Source: Streptomyces camelliae
GTDB lineage: Bacteria; Actinomycetota; Actinomycetes; Streptomycetales; Streptomycetaceae
Length of the DNA stretch: 64,000 bases
Assembly: GCF_027625935.1 (NCBI RefSeq)
Contig: NZ_CP115300.1
Coordinates: forward strand, 2,232,001 to 2,296,000
Reading direction: 5' to 3'
A program made the translations under genes and the position numbers. A model generated the notes under the pieces. That model had not been told where the DNA came from. It made no database searches and saw only the letters and a list, made by a program, of their open reading frames with translations. Position 1 is the stretch's first letter; the number at the start of each line of letters is the position of its first letter. Below are positions 8,185-18,718 of the stretch, in pieces.

Positions 8185-9792
8185 ATGAGAGCTGCCGCCG
8201 TGTACTCGGCCGCCGGGTCCTTGCTCCTGACCACCCTGGCCGCCGCCCCGGCGGGACAGGCTCTCGGCGCCGCGCCCGGTGCGCCCGGCGCGGCCGAGCT
8301 GCGCGGCACCCTGGTGGCCGCGGCCCGCGCCCGCGCGGCCGGCATCGACTTCGGCGCGTGCTCCCCGGCCGACGTCCCGGGGGCGCCGAGCAGCGTGCGG
8401 TGCGGCACGGTGACCGTCCCGCTGGACTACGCCCGCCCGGACGGCACCCAGATCAGGCTGACCGTCAGCCGGGCCCGGGCGACCCGGAAGGACCCGCACA
8501 ACAGCAAGCGGCGAGTGCCCCGGCAGGGCGCCCTCGTCTACAACCCGGGCGGCCCCGGCGCCTCCGGCATGTACTTCCCTCTGATCGGCACGGTCCCGCA
8601 GTGGAAGCGGATCGCCGGCGCCTACGACCTCGTCGGCTACGCCCCGCGCGGGGTGGGCCGTTCGGCGCCACTGTCGTGCGAGGACCCGAAGCGCTTCTTC
8701 AAGGCGCCCACGGCCGCCCCCGAGCACCCGTCGGAGGCGTACAAGCGGCAGCGCGTCGCGCAGGCGAAGGCGTACGCGCGGGGCTGCGGCCTGCGCTCCG
8801 GGAGCAGACTGCGCTTCTACACCTCCCTGAACAACGCCCGCGACCTGGACGTCCTGCGGGCCGCGCTCGGCGAGGACCGGCTGACCTTCGTGGGGGCGTC
8901 GTACGGCACCTACTTCGGGGCGCTGTACGCCACGATGTTCCCCACGCACGTACGGCGCATGGTGCTGGACTCGGCGGTGAACCCGGACCCGGCGAAGATC
9001 TGGTACCGCGACAACCTGGACCAGTCGGCCGCGTTCGAGGAGCGCTGGGGGGACTTCAAGGACTGGATCGCCCGCCACGACGACGTCTACAGACTGGGGA
9101 ACACGGCCGCGAAGGTGCAGCGCAGCTACGACACCGCGCGCGAGCGCCTGGCCGGGAAGGCGGCGGGCGGCAAGGTCGGTCCCGGCCAGTTGCAGAACGC
9201 GTTCCTGACGGCCGGGTACTACGACGACTTCTGGGCGAGCCGGGCCGCCGCGCTGTCGGCCTATCTGAAGGGCGACCCGAAGCCGCTGGTCCGGCTGGCC
9301 GCGCCGGTCACGGACTCGGCGGCGGAGGCGGAGGCGGAGAACACCAGCGCGGTGTACACGGCCGTGGAGTGCAACGACGCGTCCTGGCCGACGGACTGGA
9401 CGACGTGGGACCGGGACAACACCCGGATCGCCCGGGTCGCGCCCTTCGAGACCTGGGAGAACGCGTGGATGAACCTGCCGTGCGCCTCCTGGCCGGCGCC
9501 CCGGCAGCAGCCGCTGGACGTGCGGACCGGGCCGGGTGAACTGCCGCCGGTGCTGATCCTGTCCGCCGAGCGGGACGCGGCGGCGCCGTACGCGGGCGCG
9601 CTGGAGATGAACCGGCGGCTGGCCGGCTCGGTACTGGTGACCGAGCGGGACGCGGGGACGCACGGCATCGGGGGCGGCGCGAACGCGTGCGTCAACGGGC
9701 ATTTCGAGGCGTACCTGCTGCAGGGGCGGGTTCCTGGGCGGCGCGCGGCGTGTGCACCGCGTCAGGAACCCAAGCCGGACGGGGCGCCTTAG
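8185..9792 (+). CDS. Secreted alpha/beta hydrolase, tripeptidyl aminopeptidase family
   Basis: 535 residues with a Sec signal peptide (about 1-27, ending GQALG). The alpha/beta hydrolase core has the oxyanion motif NPGGPGASG, the nucleophile elbow GASYGTYFG (Ser), and a C-terminal TAP-like domain with [16 protein letters not shown] (Asp) and [16 protein letters not shown] (His). This matches Streptomyces SlpD/Tap-type exopeptidases that clip N-terminal tripeptides from secreted proteins. The start is an ATG. Its TAG overlaps the TAA of the convergent hemQ gene (shared bases 9790-9791). Confidence 0.88.
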   Translation: MRAAAVYSAAGSLLLTTLAAAPAGQALGAAPGAPGAAELRGTLVAAARARAAGIDFGACSPADVPGAPSSVRCGTVTVPLDYARPDGTQIRLTVSRARATRKDPHNSKRRVPRQGALVYNPGGPGASGMYFPLIGTVPQWKRIAGAYDLVGYAPRGVGRSAPLSCEDPKRFFKAPTAAPEHPSEAYKRQRVAQAKAYARGCGLRSGSRLRFYTSLNNARDLDVLRAALGEDRLTFVGASYGTYFGALYATMFPTHVRRMVLDSAVNPDPAKIWYRDNLDQSAAFEERWGDFKDWIARHDDVYRLGNTAAKVQRSYDTARERLAGKAAGGKVGPGQLQNAFLTAGYYDDFWASRAAALSAYLKGDPKPLVRLAAPVTDSAAEAEAENTSAVYTAVECNDASWPTDWTTWDRDNTRIARVAPFETWENAWMNLPCASWPAPRQQPLDVRTGPGELPPVLILSAERDAAAPYAGALEMNRRLAGSVLVTERDAGTHGIGGGANACVNGHFEAYLLQGRVPGRRAACAPRQEPKPDGAP

Positions 9793-10520
9793 GCCAGGCC
9801 CGCCACCAGGTCCGCGATGTCCTTCCTGCGGCCCGTGAAGAACGGGATCTCCTCGCGGACGTGCCTGCGGGCCTCGGAGCCGCGCAGGTGGCGCATGAGG
9901 TCGACGATGCGGTAGAGCTCGTCGGCCTCGAAGGCGAGGATCCACTCGTAGTCGCCGAGCGAGAACGAGGCGACCGTGTTGGCGCGCACGTCGGGGTAAC
10001 CGCGGGCCATCTTGCCGTGGTCGGCGAGCATGCGGCGGCGGTCCTCGTCGGGCAGCAGGTACCAGTCGTAGGAGCGCACGAAGGGGTAGACGCTCACGTA
10101 GTTGCGGGGCGTCTCGTCGGCGAGGAACGCCGGGATGTGCGAGCGGTTGAACTCGGCCGGGCGGTGCAGCGCCATGTTGGACCACACGGGCTCAAGGGCG
10201 CGGCCCAGCTTCGTGCGGCGGAAGAGGTTGTACGCGTCCTGGAGCTGGTCGCTGGTCTCGGCGTGCCACCAGATCATGAGGTCGGCGTCGGCGCGCAGGC
10301 CGGAGACGTCGTAGGTGCCGCGGATCGTCACGTCCTTGGCGGCGAGCTGGTCGAACAGCTCCTGGACCTCGTCGGCGTAACCCGCGCGGTCCTCGGGGAG
10401 CACGTCCTTCAGCTTGAAGACGGACCACAGGGTGTAGCGGATGACCTCGTTGAGGTCCTTGGCCAGCTTGCCCTTGTTCGGGATCCTGCCGGCCTCGGTG
10501 GTGGGGGCGTCGTCACTCAT
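9789..10520 (-). CDS. hemQ: Coproheme decarboxylase HemQ (ChdC)
   Basis: 243 residues of the chlorite dismutase superfamily. HemQ oxidatively decarboxylates coproheme III to heme b, the last step of the coproporphyrin-dependent pathway used by Actinobacteria. Characteristic blocks are present: [37 protein letters not shown] (with the redox-active Tyr region), and [12 protein letters not shown]. It starts 5 bases after the hemY stop, so both are one operon. Its stop overlaps the convergent peptidase stop. Confidence 0.93.
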   Translation of the reverse strand: MSDDAPTTEAGRIPNKGKLAKDLNEVIRYTLWSVFKLKDVLPEDRAGYADEVQELFDQLAAKDVTIRGTYDVSGLRADADLMIWWHAETSDQLQDAYNLFRRTKLGRALEPVWSNMALHRPAEFNRSHIPAFLADETPRNYVSVYPFVRSYDWYLLPDEDRRRMLADHGKMARGYPDVRANTVASFSLGDYEWILAFEADELYRIVDLMRHLRGSEARRHVREEIPFFTGRRKDIADLVAGLA

Positions 10521-10525
10521 AATCC

Positions 10526-11980
10526 CTATTCTCCCGCCCCGCCGTGGAGGCTCTGCACCGGGTTGGCCGTGAGCTCCCGGATTCCGCTCAGGTCGCCGTC
10601 CAGCTGGTCCGCCGCCGCGTAGGCGCTCGCGATGCACGCCGGGACGCCGACGCCGTCGTACTGCGCGCCGCACACCGCGAGCCCGGGCAGCTTGGCGACG
10701 TGCTCGCGGATGCGGGCCACGCGCGCGTGGTGCCCGACCGGGTACTGCGGCAGGCCGTCGGTCCAGCGGGTGACCCGGGTCCGCAGGGGTTCGGCGGCCA
10801 GGCCGGTCGCCTCGCGCAGGTCGTGCCGGGAGACCTCGACGAGGGCGGCGTCGTCCCGCTGGAGGATCTCCGTCTCGCCGTAGCGCCCCACGGAGGTGCG
10901 CAGCACGACCACCTCCGGGTCCTCCTCGGCGATCCAGCCCCACTTGCGGGAGGCGAACGTGGACGCCTTGATCGTGCGGCCGTCGACCGGCGGGACCAGG
11001 AAGCCGCTGCCCTCGGGGAGCGTCGCGTCCGCGCGGCGGTAGGCGAGGGTGACCAGGGCCATCGAGGCGTATTCGACCGCTCGCAGTTCGGCGGCGGCCG
11101 CCGGGGACTCGGCGCCGAGCAGCTCGGCGGCGGCCGGGGCGGGTACGGCGACGATCACCGCATCGGCGTGCAGCACCCGCTCCCCGGCGACCACCCGCCA
11201 GCCGCCGTCGGCCGCCCGCCGCAGCTCGCGCACGGGCGTCCCGGTGAGGATCTCGCCGCCGCGCGCGCGGACGGAGTCGGCGACCGCGAGCGGCAGCGTG
11301 CCCACGCCGCCCTCGATGCCCATGAAGACCGGCCCGCTCTGCCCGCTCGCCGCCGCCCTGGCCTGGATCTCGCGGACCCCCTCGGTGAGGGAGGCGTGGG
11401 CGCGGGCGGCCTGGAAGAGCTGGGGAACGGCCGAGCGCATCGAGATGCGGTACGCGTCGCCCGCGTAGACCCCTCCGAGCAGGGGCTCGACCAGCCGGTC
11501 GACGACCTCGCGGCCGAGCCGGGCGGCCACGTACTCCCCCACGGCCACGTCGTCCCCGACCTCGGTGCGCGGCAGGTCGGCGTCGCGGTCGATGCGGGCG
11601 AGGCCCTCGTCGGACAGGACGCCGGAGAGTGCGGCGGCGGTGCCGGGCACGCCCATCACATGGCCCTTGGGCATGGGCCGCAGGGCGCCCCGGGTCCAGA
11701 TCGAGGCGGTCGCGGTGGCCGGCGGCTGGAGACGGCCGGCCAGACCGACCTCGCGCGCGAGGGTCACCGCCTCGGGGCGGCGGGCGAGCAGCGACTCGGC
11801 GCCCAGGTCGACCCGCACGCCCGCGATCTCACCGGGCAGCAGCTTGCCGCCGACCCGGTCCGCGGCCTCCAGCACGGTCACGCGCGCGCCCCGCCCGAGC
11901 AGCCGGTGGGCGGCGGCCAGCCCGGCGATCCCGGCTCCGATGACGACGACATGCCCTGTACGCGTACCCGTTGCGCTCAT
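10526..11980 (-). CDS. hemY: Coproporphyrinogen III oxidase (HemY/CgoX type, annotated protoporphyrinogen oxidase)
   Basis: 484 residues. FAD-binding Rossmann motif [17 protein letters not shown] (about 10-26) with the following dinucleotide-binding block [14 protein letters not shown]. The C-terminal FAD motif is [27 protein letters not shown]. In Actinobacteria this enzyme oxidises coproporphyrinogen III to coproporphyrin III. It is cotranscribed with hemQ (5-base gap); hemE lies 4 kb away on the same strand. Confidence 0.92.
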   Translation of the reverse strand: MSATGTRTGHVVVIGAGIAGLAAAHRLLGRGARVTVLEAADRVGGKLLPGEIAGVRVDLGAESLLARRPEAVTLAREVGLAGRLQPPATATASIWTRGALRPMPKGHVMGVPGTAAALSGVLSDEGLARIDRDADLPRTEVGDDVAVGEYVAARLGREVVDRLVEPLLGGVYAGDAYRISMRSAVPQLFQAARAHASLTEGVREIQARAAASGQSGPVFMGIEGGVGTLPLAVADSVRARGGEILTGTPVRELRRAADGGWRVVAGERVLHADAVIVAVPAPAAAELLGAESPAAAAELRAVEYASMALVTLAYRRADATLPEGSGFLVPPVDGRTIKASTFASRKWGWIAEEDPEVVVLRTSVGRYGETEILQRDDAALVEVSRHDLREATGLAAEPLRTRVTRWTDGLPQYPVGHHARVARIREHVAKLPGLAVCGAQYDGVGVPACIASAYAAADQLDGDLSGIRELTANPVQSLHGGAGE

Positions 11981-12161
11981 GCCCCCACTCTCTCAGACCC
12001 CGCCGACACTCCGGCCAGGGCCCGCAGGTCCCTCGCCTCGCGGCCCGGTGATCGCGACGAGTCCGGACCGTGACCGCATCGGGACCAGGGCGGCACAAAC
12101 GTTCCCGCCCGCCCCGCCGTCGAAGAACCGTCACCGCTACCGGCCCCGGGGGGTACCGCCC

Positions 12162-13166
12162 ATGCGCCCACAACGTTCCGCACGACCCGCACGGCCCACA
12201 GGCCACGCGCGCTCCGCGCACCGATCCGTCCGTCCGCTGGCCGGCCTGCTGCTCGCCGCCTCCCTCGCGCTCGCCGGATGCGGCGGCGCGGCCGACTCGG
12301 GCGGCGGTGCCTCGGCGAAGTCCGCCGCGGACACCGGGGCGCGGCAGCCGGGCGCGGGCGGCAGCGGCACGGAGGACTCCGCCAAGTCCCCCCGGCAGAC
12401 ACCCAGGCTCGCCCCGAACGCGGTCATCCGCACCGCCTCCCTGACCATCGAGGTCAAGGACGCCGACAAGGCCCTGGCCGAGGCCCGTACCACCGCCGAG
12501 AGCGCGGGCGGTTACGTCGGCGAGGAGACCACCAGCCGGGACGCCGACGGCCACGAGCGGACCCGGGTCGTGCTGCGCGTGCCCAGCGCGCGGTACGACG
12601 AGGTGCTCGCCGGCCTCCAGGGCACCGGCCGGCTCGTCGAGCGCACCGCGAAGGCGGAGGACGTCACCGACCAGGTCGTGGACGTGGACAGCCGGGTGAA
12701 GTCCCAGCGGGCCAGCGTGGACCGGATCCGCGCGCTGATGGACCGGGCGGCGAAGCTGAGCGATGTCGTGTCCCTGGAGGGGGAGTTGAGCAGCCGCGAG
12801 GCCGATCTGGAGTCCCTGCTGGCCCAGCAGGCGTCCCTGAAGGACCGCACGAGTCTCGCGACCATCACCCTGTCGCTGTCCGAGAAACCCGTGCACAAGG
12901 CCGCCGGGAACGGCTCGCCGGGCCTCGGGGACGCGCTCGCGGGCGGCTGGCACGTGTTCGTCACGCTGCTGCGCTGGATCGCCCTGGCGCTCGGCGCCGC
13001 CCTGCCGTTCGCGGCCTTCGCGGCCCTGTCGGCGCTGGTGTGGCTGCGGGTCGTACGGCCCCGGCTGCCGCGCCGACGGGAGCCGGCGCCCGCGATGACG
13101 GCCCTCGGCCCGCTGCCGTCGGCGCGCCCGGTGCCGGAGTCCTCCGGGGAGGCGGACCGGGACTGA
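12162..13166 (+). CDS. DUF4349 domain-containing lipoprotein
   Basis: 334 residues from ATG 12162. Basic N-region, hydrophobic core and lipobox SLALAGC mark a lipoprotein. After a low-complexity Gly/Ser/Lys linker comes the DUF4349 domain: ASLTIEVKDADKALAEARTTAESAGGYVGEE, then a predicted coiled coil (VDSRVKSQRASVDRIRALM through LEGELSSREADLESLLAQQ). One membrane helix near the C-terminus (about 268-300) is followed by a basic cytoplasmic tail. Role unknown; the domain resembles periplasmic adaptor-like folds. Confidence 0.82.
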   Translation: MRPQRSARPARPTGHARSAHRSVRPLAGLLLAASLALAGCGGAADSGGGASAKSAADTGARQPGAGGSGTEDSAKSPRQTPRLAPNAVIRTASLTIEVKDADKALAEARTTAESAGGYVGEETTSRDADGHERTRVVLRVPSARYDEVLAGLQGTGRLVERTAKAEDVTDQVVDVDSRVKSQRASVDRIRALMDRAAKLSDVVSLEGELSSREADLESLLAQQASLKDRTSLATITLSLSEKPVHKAAGNGSPGLGDALAGGWHVFVTLLRWIALALGAALPFAAFAALSALVWLRVVRPRLPRRREPAPAMTALGPLPSARPVPESSGEADRD

Positions 13167-13193
13167 AATGCCGTGGCCCCGTAGCGTGTTCCC

Positions 13194-14588
13194 ATGACCA
13201 TGAGCGGTGGACGGGGCGGGACGGAACGGCTGGTCGTGATCGGCGGCGACGCCGCGGGCATGTCCGCGGCGTCACAGGCGCGCCGGCTGAAGGGGCCCGG
13301 CGAGCTGGAGATCGTGGCCTTCGAACGCGGACACTTCACCTCCTTCTCGGCGTGCGGCATCCCGTACTGGGTGGGCGGCGACGTCCCCGAGCGGGACGAC
13401 CTGATCGCCCGCACCCCCGAGGAGCACCGCGCGCGGGACATCGATCTGCGGCTGCGCACGGAGGTCACCGAGATCGACGTGGCCGGGCAGCGGGTACGCG
13501 CGCGTGACGTCGATTCCGGCGCCGAGTCCTGGACGTCGTACGACAAGCTCGTGATCGCCACCGGGGCCCGCCCGGTCCGCCCGGAGCTGCCCGGCACGGA
13601 CGCTCCCGGGGTGCACGGGGTGCAGACGCTGGACGACGGCCAGGCCCTGCTGGGGACGCTGGCACGCGCGCGTGGCCGGCGCGCGGTGGTCGTCGGCGCG
13701 GGCTACATCGGCGTCGAGATGGCCGAGGCGTTGATCAACCGCGGCTTCGAGGTGACGGTCGTCAACCGTGGCGAGGAGCCCATGTCGACGCTCGACCCGG
13801 ACATGGGCCGACTGGTGCACCGGGCCATGGAGGGCCTCGGCATCACGATGGTGAACGGCGCCGAGGTCACCAAGATCCTCACCGCGGCCGACGGCACGGC
13901 CCGCGCGGTCGCCACGCAGCACGCCGAGTACCCCGCGGACGTGGTGATCCTCGGTATCGGCGTCCGCCCGGAAACCGCGCTCGCCGAGGCCGCCGGCCTC
14001 CCCCTCGGCACCCACGGCGGCCTGCTCACCGACCTCGCGATGCGGGTGCGCGGGCACGAGAGCATCTGGGCGGGCGGCGACTGCGTGGAGGTGCTGAACC
14101 TGGTCTCGGGCCAGGAGCAGTACGTCCCGCTCGGCACCCACGCCAACAAGCACGGCCAGGTCATCGGCACCAACGCCGCAGGCGGTTACGCCACGTTCCC
14201 GGGCGTGGTCGGCACGGCGGTCAGCAAGGTCTGCGACCTGGAGATCGCCCGCACCGGCCTGCGCGAGAAGGACGCCGACCGGGTGGGCCTGCGGTACGAG
14301 ACGGTCACCATCGAGTCCACCAGCCGCGCCGGCTACTACCCCGGCGCCTCCCCCATGACGGTCAAGATGCTCGCCGAACGCCGCACGGGCCGCCTGCTCG
14401 GCGTGCAGATCGTCGGCAGGGAGGGCGCGGCGAAACGGGTCGACATCGCGGCAGTGGCCCTGACCGCGCAGATGACGGTGGAACAGATGACGGCCCTGGA
14501 CCTGGGCTACGCCCCGCCGTTCTCCCCGGTGTGGGACCCGGTGCTGGTGGCGGCGAGAAAGGCGACGGCGAAGGTACGGGCTTCCTAG
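13194..14588 (+). CDS. FAD-dependent pyridine nucleotide-disulfide oxidoreductase (CoA-disulfide reductase/NADH oxidase class)
   Basis: 464 residues. The N-terminal FAD motif is VVIGGDAAGMSAASQARR. The single redox Cys lies in FSACGIPYWVGG, the position used by CoA-disulfide reductase and NADH oxidase/peroxidase. NAD-binding motif: VVVGAGYIGVEMAEAL. A second FAD block is SIWAGGDCVEV. The C-terminal dimerisation domain (MTVKMLAERRTGRLLGVQIVG) is complete. Likely reduces a low-molecular-weight disulfide or persulfide with NAD(P)H; the exact substrate cannot be read from sequence. Confidence 0.85.
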   Translation: MTMSGGRGGTERLVVIGGDAAGMSAASQARRLKGPGELEIVAFERGHFTSFSACGIPYWVGGDVPERDDLIARTPEEHRARDIDLRLRTEVTEIDVAGQRVRARDVDSGAESWTSYDKLVIATGARPVRPELPGTDAPGVHGVQTLDDGQALLGTLARARGRRAVVVGAGYIGVEMAEALINRGFEVTVVNRGEEPMSTLDPDMGRLVHRAMEGLGITMVNGAEVTKILTAADGTARAVATQHAEYPADVVILGIGVRPETALAEAAGLPLGTHGGLLTDLAMRVRGHESIWAGGDCVEVLNLVSGQEQYVPLGTHANKHGQVIGTNAAGGYATFPGVVGTAVSKVCDLEIARTGLREKDADRVGLRYETVTIESTSRAGYYPGASPMTVKMLAERRTGRLLGVQIVGREGAAKRVDIAAVALTAQMTVEQMTALDLGYAPPFSPVWDPVLVAARKATAKVRAS

Positions 14589-14601
14589 GCCTAGCCGCGT
14601 C

Positions 14602-14871
14602 CTAGGCCGTACCGCTGATCCTCGGCAACGCGGAGACGGCCGCGGGCTGCTCCCCCGGCGTCTTCGCGTGCGACGCCGTCGGCCGGGCGGACCGCAGCCG
14701 GTAGCTCACGGCCTCGTCCAGCGTCACCGGCCGCCCCATCTGCGAAGCGAGCCGCCCGGCCTCCTGACCGAGCCGCGCGACATCCTCCCAGGGGATCCGT
14801 ACCACCAGGGCCAGCTCGGCCTCACCGTCGGGCAGCGCCTGCATCGGCTGAACCTGCGGAGCGTTCGTCAT
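14602..14871 (-). CDS. Small hypothetical protein
   Basis: 89 residues from ATG 14871, chosen because gagg lies 9-10 bases upstream; a GTG at 14886 is also in frame. Composition is mixed, with a central amphipathic stretch (ELALVVRIPWEDVARLGQEAGRLASQMGR) and LDEAVSYRLRS. I recognise no domain. It is convergent with the flavoprotein gene, 13 bases from its stop. Confidence 0.6.
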   Translation of the reverse strand: MTNAPQVQPMQALPDGEAELALVVRIPWEDVARLGQEAGRLASQMGRPVTLDEAVSYRLRSARPTASHAKTPGEQPAAVSALPRISGTA

Positions 14872-14964
14872 CGCCTGTGTCCTCACGTCGGTTGAGAACA
14901 GATACGCACACCCGCCCGGCCCCGTTCACCGGTTCGCCCGCCGTATCCCGGGCAGTAGTCCTGT

Positions 14965-15789
14965 GTGGTCATCCCCGTCCATGACGTGAACCCGGTGCGC
15001 CGCACCCCCTGGGTGACGTACGCGCTGATCGCCGCCAACGTCCTCGTGTTCGTCACCACGCCCGGGATAGCGGGTTCCGTGGCCGGCGGCAGTGATCTCG
15101 CACAGCTGTGCCATCTCCAGGCCTTCATGGACCACTACGCGGCCGTGCCGAGAGAACTGATCCACCATCAGTTGCCGCGGCTGGTGCCGACGGGGCAGGT
15201 GGGTGTCGGCCCGCACGGCCCGGGGTGTGTCGTGGGGCCGCCGTCCTACGCCAAGTCCCCGCCGCTGTCGGTGTTCACGGCGATGTTCCTGCACGGCAGC
15301 TGGCTGCACCTGCTGGGGAACATGCTCTTCCTGCTGATCTTCGGCAACAACGTCGAGGACCGGATGGGCCATGTCCGGTACTTCTTCTTCTACGTCGTCT
15401 GCGGCTATGCGGCGGGATACGGCTTCGCGCTGCTCAACGCCTCCTCGTCCGATCCGCTGATCGGCGCGTCCGGCGCGATCGCCGGGGTGCTCGGCGCCTA
15501 CATCGTGCTGTGGCCGAGGGCGCGGGTCTGGGTTCTCGTGCCGTTCCTGGTCTTCCTGCCGCTCCGGCTGCCCGCCTGGCTGGTGCTGGGCTTCTGGTTC
15601 GGACTCCAGGCGGTGTACTCGTCCGGGCACGGTGTCTCCGGGGCGGGCACGGTGGCGTACGCGGCGCACGTGGTCGGCTTCGTGGCGGGCATGCTGCTCG
15701 CCTGGCCGCTCAAGCCGGGCACCCCGCCGCCGCCGGAGCCACGCGGTCTGCTGTTCGGCAGACGGGCGCGGCCCCGCTCGACCTGGTGA
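14965..15789 (+). CDS. Rhomboid family intramembrane serine protease
   Basis: 274 residues with six or seven predicted membrane helices. The family hallmarks are HGSWLHLLGNMLFLLIFG, the catalytic serine motif GASGAIAGVLGA, and the catalytic His in a late helix (AYAAHVVGFVAGMLLAW). These enzymes cut substrates within the membrane. GTG start at 14965; no strong ribosome site is seen. A long loop between helix 1 and 2 (about residues 30-105) is larger than in GlpG. Convergent with hemE, whose stop is 2 bases away. Confidence 0.9.
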   Translation: MVIPVHDVNPVRRTPWVTYALIAANVLVFVTTPGIAGSVAGGSDLAQLCHLQAFMDHYAAVPRELIHHQLPRLVPTGQVGVGPHGPGCVVGPPSYAKSPPLSVFTAMFLHGSWLHLLGNMLFLLIFGNNVEDRMGHVRYFFFYVVCGYAAGYGFALLNASSSDPLIGASGAIAGVLGAYIVLWPRARVWVLVPFLVFLPLRLPAWLVLGFWFGLQAVYSSGHGVSGAGTVAYAAHVVGFVAGMLLAWPLKPGTPPPPEPRGLLFGRRARPRSTW

Positions 15790-15790
15790 G

Positions 15791-16858
15791 TCAGCGTGCG
15801 GTGGCGGTGTGGACGTAGTCCACGAGCCGGGTCAGCGCGTCCGGGTCGGTGTTCGGCATGACGCCGTGGCCGAGGTTGAAGACGTGGCCCTCCAGACCGG
15901 CGGCCGCGTCCAGCACCTCGCGGGCCTTGGCCTCGACGGTGTTCTTGTCGGTGAACAGCACCGTCGGGTCGAGATTGCCCTGGAGCGCCTTGCCGGGGCC
16001 GACGCGGCGGGCGGCCTCGTCCAGCGGGACGCGCCAGTCGACGCCGACGACATCCGCGCCGGCCTCGCCCATGAGCTGCAGCAGCTCACCGGTGCCGACA
16101 CCGAAGTGGATGCGCGGGACGCGGTATCCGGCGACGGCGTCGAAGACCTTCGCCGAGGCGGGCATGACCGACTTCCGGTAGTCGGCGGGGGCGAGCGCGC
16201 CGGCCCAGGAGTCGAAGAGCTGGACCGCGCTCGCGCCGGCCTCGATCTGGACCTTCAGGAACGCGGACGTGATGTCCGCGAGCCGGTCGAGCAGGTCGGC
16301 CCACAGCTCGGGGTCGGCGTACATCATCGCCTTGGCGTTCTCGTACGTGCGCGACGGGCCGCCCTCGACGAGGTAGCTCGCGAGGGTGAAAGGCGCGCCC
16401 GCGAAACCGATCAGCGGGGTGGCGCCCAGCTCACGGGTCAGCAGGCCGATGGCCTCGGTGACGTAGGAGACGTCCTCGGGGGTGAGGTCACGGAGCTGGC
16501 CGAGGTCGGCGCGCGTGCGGATCGGGCGCTCGACGACCGGGCCGACGCCGGGCTTGATGTCGAGGTCGATACCGATGGCCTTGAGAGGGACGACGATGTC
16601 GCTGTAGTAGATCGCCGCGTCCACGTTGTGCCGGCGCACGGGCTGGAGTGTGATCTCGGTGACCAGCTCGGGCCGCGTGCACGACTCCAGCATGGGGACG
16701 CCCTCGCGCACCTTGCGGTACTCCGGCAGCGAGCGGCCGGCCTGCCGCATGAACCACACGGGCGTGTGCGGCACGGCTTCACGCCGGCACGCCCTGAGGA
16801 AAGCGCTGTCGTACGTCGCGGTCGGCTGCTGGCCCGAGGGGCTTCCGTTGGCACTCAC
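15791..16858 (-). CDS. hemE: Uroporphyrinogen decarboxylase
   Basis: 355 residues. The N-terminal signature [19 protein letters not shown] (substrate-carboxylate Arg) and the second signature [18 protein letters not shown] are both present, with the conserved Asp region [12 protein letters not shown]. HemE decarboxylates uroporphyrinogen III to coproporphyrinogen III, feeding HemY and HemQ encoded 4 kb away on the same strand. Divergent from the DUF3000 gene. Confidence 0.95.
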   Translation of the reverse strand: MSANGSPSGQQPTATYDSAFLRACRREAVPHTPVWFMRQAGRSLPEYRKVREGVPMLESCTRPELVTEITLQPVRRHNVDAAIYYSDIVVPLKAIGIDLDIKPGVGPVVERPIRTRADLGQLRDLTPEDVSYVTEAIGLLTRELGATPLIGFAGAPFTLASYLVEGGPSRTYENAKAMMYADPELWADLLDRLADITSAFLKVQIEAGASAVQLFDSWAGALAPADYRKSVMPASAKVFDAVAGYRVPRIHFGVGTGELLQLMGEAGADVVGVDWRVPLDEAARRVGPGKALQGNLDPTVLFTDKNTVEAKAREVLDAAAGLEGHVFNLGHGVMPNTDPDALTRLVDYVHTATAR

Positions 16859-16977
16859 GACGGCAAGTCTCGCACGGCCGCGAGGAGAGAAGTGCCGCAG
16901 CCCTCAGGGGGTGTCTTGCCCTGCACGGAGCCGCGCTTCCCCTTACTCTTCCCCGCATGGCTGGGGCTCAGGGACGA

Positions 16978-17634
16978 ATGTCGGACAGCGCTGACGGAAT
17001 GGGCGACGTGAAGGACACCGAGGAGGCGGACCGGCACTCCCCTGCGTCGGGCCCGCCGGCGTTCCGGGCCGCGGTGGAGGCGCTGCGCGGCTGCCGGCTG
17101 CGGCCGCAGGTCGAGGTGGAACCGACGCCCGCGCCGCAGCGGCTGGCGCCGTACGCGTACGCGCTGGAGGCCGTGGTGGTCGACGGTGAGCAGGAGCTGG
17201 CCGACGGGCGGCTGGTGCTGCTGCACGACCCCGCCGGGCACGACGCCTGGCAGGGGACGTTCCGGCTGGTGACGCTGGTGCGCGCGGAGCTGGAGCCGGA
17301 GATGGCGGCGGATCCGCTGCTTCCGGAGGTGTGCTGGTCGTGGCTGACCGGGGCGCTGCAGGCGCGCGGGCTGGGTTACGGCGAGCCGAGCGGGACGATC
17401 ACGCGCGCGAGTTCGCACTACTTCGGCGGGCTGGCCGAGCGGCCCGCCGCCTCACAGATCGAGATCCGGGCCTCCTGGACGCCCCGCGAGGGCCTGGGCG
17501 GCGTCCCGGACACGGCCTCCCATCTGGCCTCCTGGTGCGATCTGCTGGCCCAGGTCGCGGGGCTGCCGCCGGCCGGTCCGGGCGATGCCTCGGTGGTGAC
17601 GCTGCCGCAGCGCAGGGGTCCGCAGTCGCGCTGA
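16978..17634 (+). CDS. DUF3000 domain-containing protein
   Basis: About 218 residues from ATG 16978, which has aggga 5 bases upstream; ATG 16957 is an in-frame alternative with no ribosome site. The DUF3000 core is recognisable: FRAAVEALRGCRLRPQVEVEPTPAPQRLAPYAYALEA, then CWSWLTGAL and the C-terminal ASHLASWCDLLAQVAGLPP. It is actinobacteria-specific with unknown function and is typically found beside hemE, as here. Confidence 0.85.
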   Translation: MSDSADGMGDVKDTEEADRHSPASGPPAFRAAVEALRGCRLRPQVEVEPTPAPQRLAPYAYALEAVVVDGEQELADGRLVLLHDPAGHDAWQGTFRLVTLVRAELEPEMAADPLLPEVCWSWLTGALQARGLGYGEPSGTITRASSHYFGGLAERPAASQIEIRASWTPREGLGGVPDTASHLASWCDLLAQVAGLPPAGPGDASVVTLPQRRGPQSR

Positions 17635-17927
17635 GATGATCACACGATCCCGCCGGTTCTCCGGGGGTGTCCCTCTCATGGCGGCCCCATTGACCATCTC
17701 TTTGTCGATACGGCCACTTTCGAACCCCGAATGACATCCGCTTGAACCGACTCGATCTTCGGATGATCGATCGCGTGTCCGAATTGCACAGATTGTTACT
17801 CACTAGATCGTGATCATTCTCTAAAGGCGGATGAGTTTGCTGCCGAAGACGACTGTGACCTTGAAAGCACGGTTCGTCCCGGCTGAATCCCCACAAGCCG
17901 GCCCCGTCCCCCCACCCAGGAGGCCTG

Positions 17928-18584
17928 GTGTCCGTTCTCCTAGAGCAGCCCGCAAGCCTGGTCGCCTACCGCCCGAACAAGCCGACCGCCATGGTGGTCG
18001 TGGCCGACCCGCGCGTCCGCTCCACCGTCACCCGCCATCTGTGGGCGCTGGGCGTGCGCGATGTCATCGAGGCCTCGTCCGTCGCGGAGGCTCGTCCCCG
18101 CATCGGCAACCCCCGCGACATCTGCGTCGCCGACGTCCACCTGCCCGACGGCTCCGGCCTGACCCTGCTGTCCGAGACCCGCGCGGCGGGCTGGCCCAAC
18201 GGGCTGGCGCTCTCCGCCGCCGACGACATCGGCGCGGTCCGCAACGCGCTGGCCGGCGGGGTCAAGGGCTATGTCGTCACCGGTACCCGCACCAACATCG
18301 GACTTCCCGCCCGGCCCGGCGCCGCTCCCCTCGGCGCCGCCCGGATGCACCGCCGCCCCCCGGGTGCCCCGAGCCACCCGGGCGGCTACCGCGAACTGTC
18401 CGGCCGCGAGGTCGAGGTGCTCCGCCTCGTCGCGGAGGGCCAGTCCAACAAGGCCATCGGCGTCTCGATGGGCCTGTCCGCCCTGACCGTGAAGAGCCAC
18501 CTCGCCCGCATCGCCCGCAAACTGGGCACCGGTGACCGGGCCGGCATGGTCGCCGTGGCCCTGCGCACCGGGATCATCCACTGA
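17928..18584 (+). CDS. Orphan LuxR-family response regulator
   Basis: 218 residues. An N-terminal receiver-like domain (about 20-120) with phospho-acceptor candidate Asp69 in CVADVHLPDGSG. The acid pocket is thin (only Asp27 in VVADPR), so phosphorylation is possible but not assured. A Pro/Gly-rich linker (about 125-150) leads to a LuxR/NarL helix-turn-helix: YRELSGREVEVLRLVAEGQSNKAIG, then LTVKSHLARIARKLG. GTG start with caggagg upstream. No kinase gene is adjacent. The gene has its own AT-richer upstream region (17640-17900). Confidence 0.85.
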   Translation: MSVLLEQPASLVAYRPNKPTAMVVVADPRVRSTVTRHLWALGVRDVIEASSVAEARPRIGNPRDICVADVHLPDGSGLTLLSETRAAGWPNGLALSAADDIGAVRNALAGGVKGYVVTGTRTNIGLPARPGAAPLGAARMHRRPPGAPSHPGGYRELSGREVEVLRLVAEGQSNKAIGVSMGLSALTVKSHLARIARKLGTGDRAGMVAVALRTGIIH

Positions 18585-18657
18585 GCCGTTCGGAGCAGTG
18601 GACGGTTCACTCACGCGAGGTGCATGTGTCCCCGAGCTGACCGGTTTACGACCCTCC

Positions 18658-18693
18658 GGCGCCCGTCGACGGAACGTTACGTCGACGGGCGCC
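18658..18693 (+). terminator. Perfect 13-bp inverted repeat between response regulator and RNase D genes
   Basis: ggcgcccgtcgac, 10-base loop, gtcgacgggcgcc. No T-tract follows, as is usual for Streptomyces terminators. It lies 74 bases after the regulator stop and 25 bases before the RNase D start, so it could instead be a leader hairpin of the RNase D transcript. Confidence 0.6.
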
Positions 18694-18718
18694 GTCCATA
18701 CACGGATACCCTTGACAG

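Noticed and set aside
7483..10185. A 900-codon open frame opposite the TIGR04222, peptidase and hemQ region
   Set aside because: Shadow frame; crosses independent genes and has no domain.
18712..18717. ttgaca just before the RNase D start as a -35 box
   Set aside because: It lies 2 bases from the start codon, leaving no room for a -10 or a transcript start for this gene.
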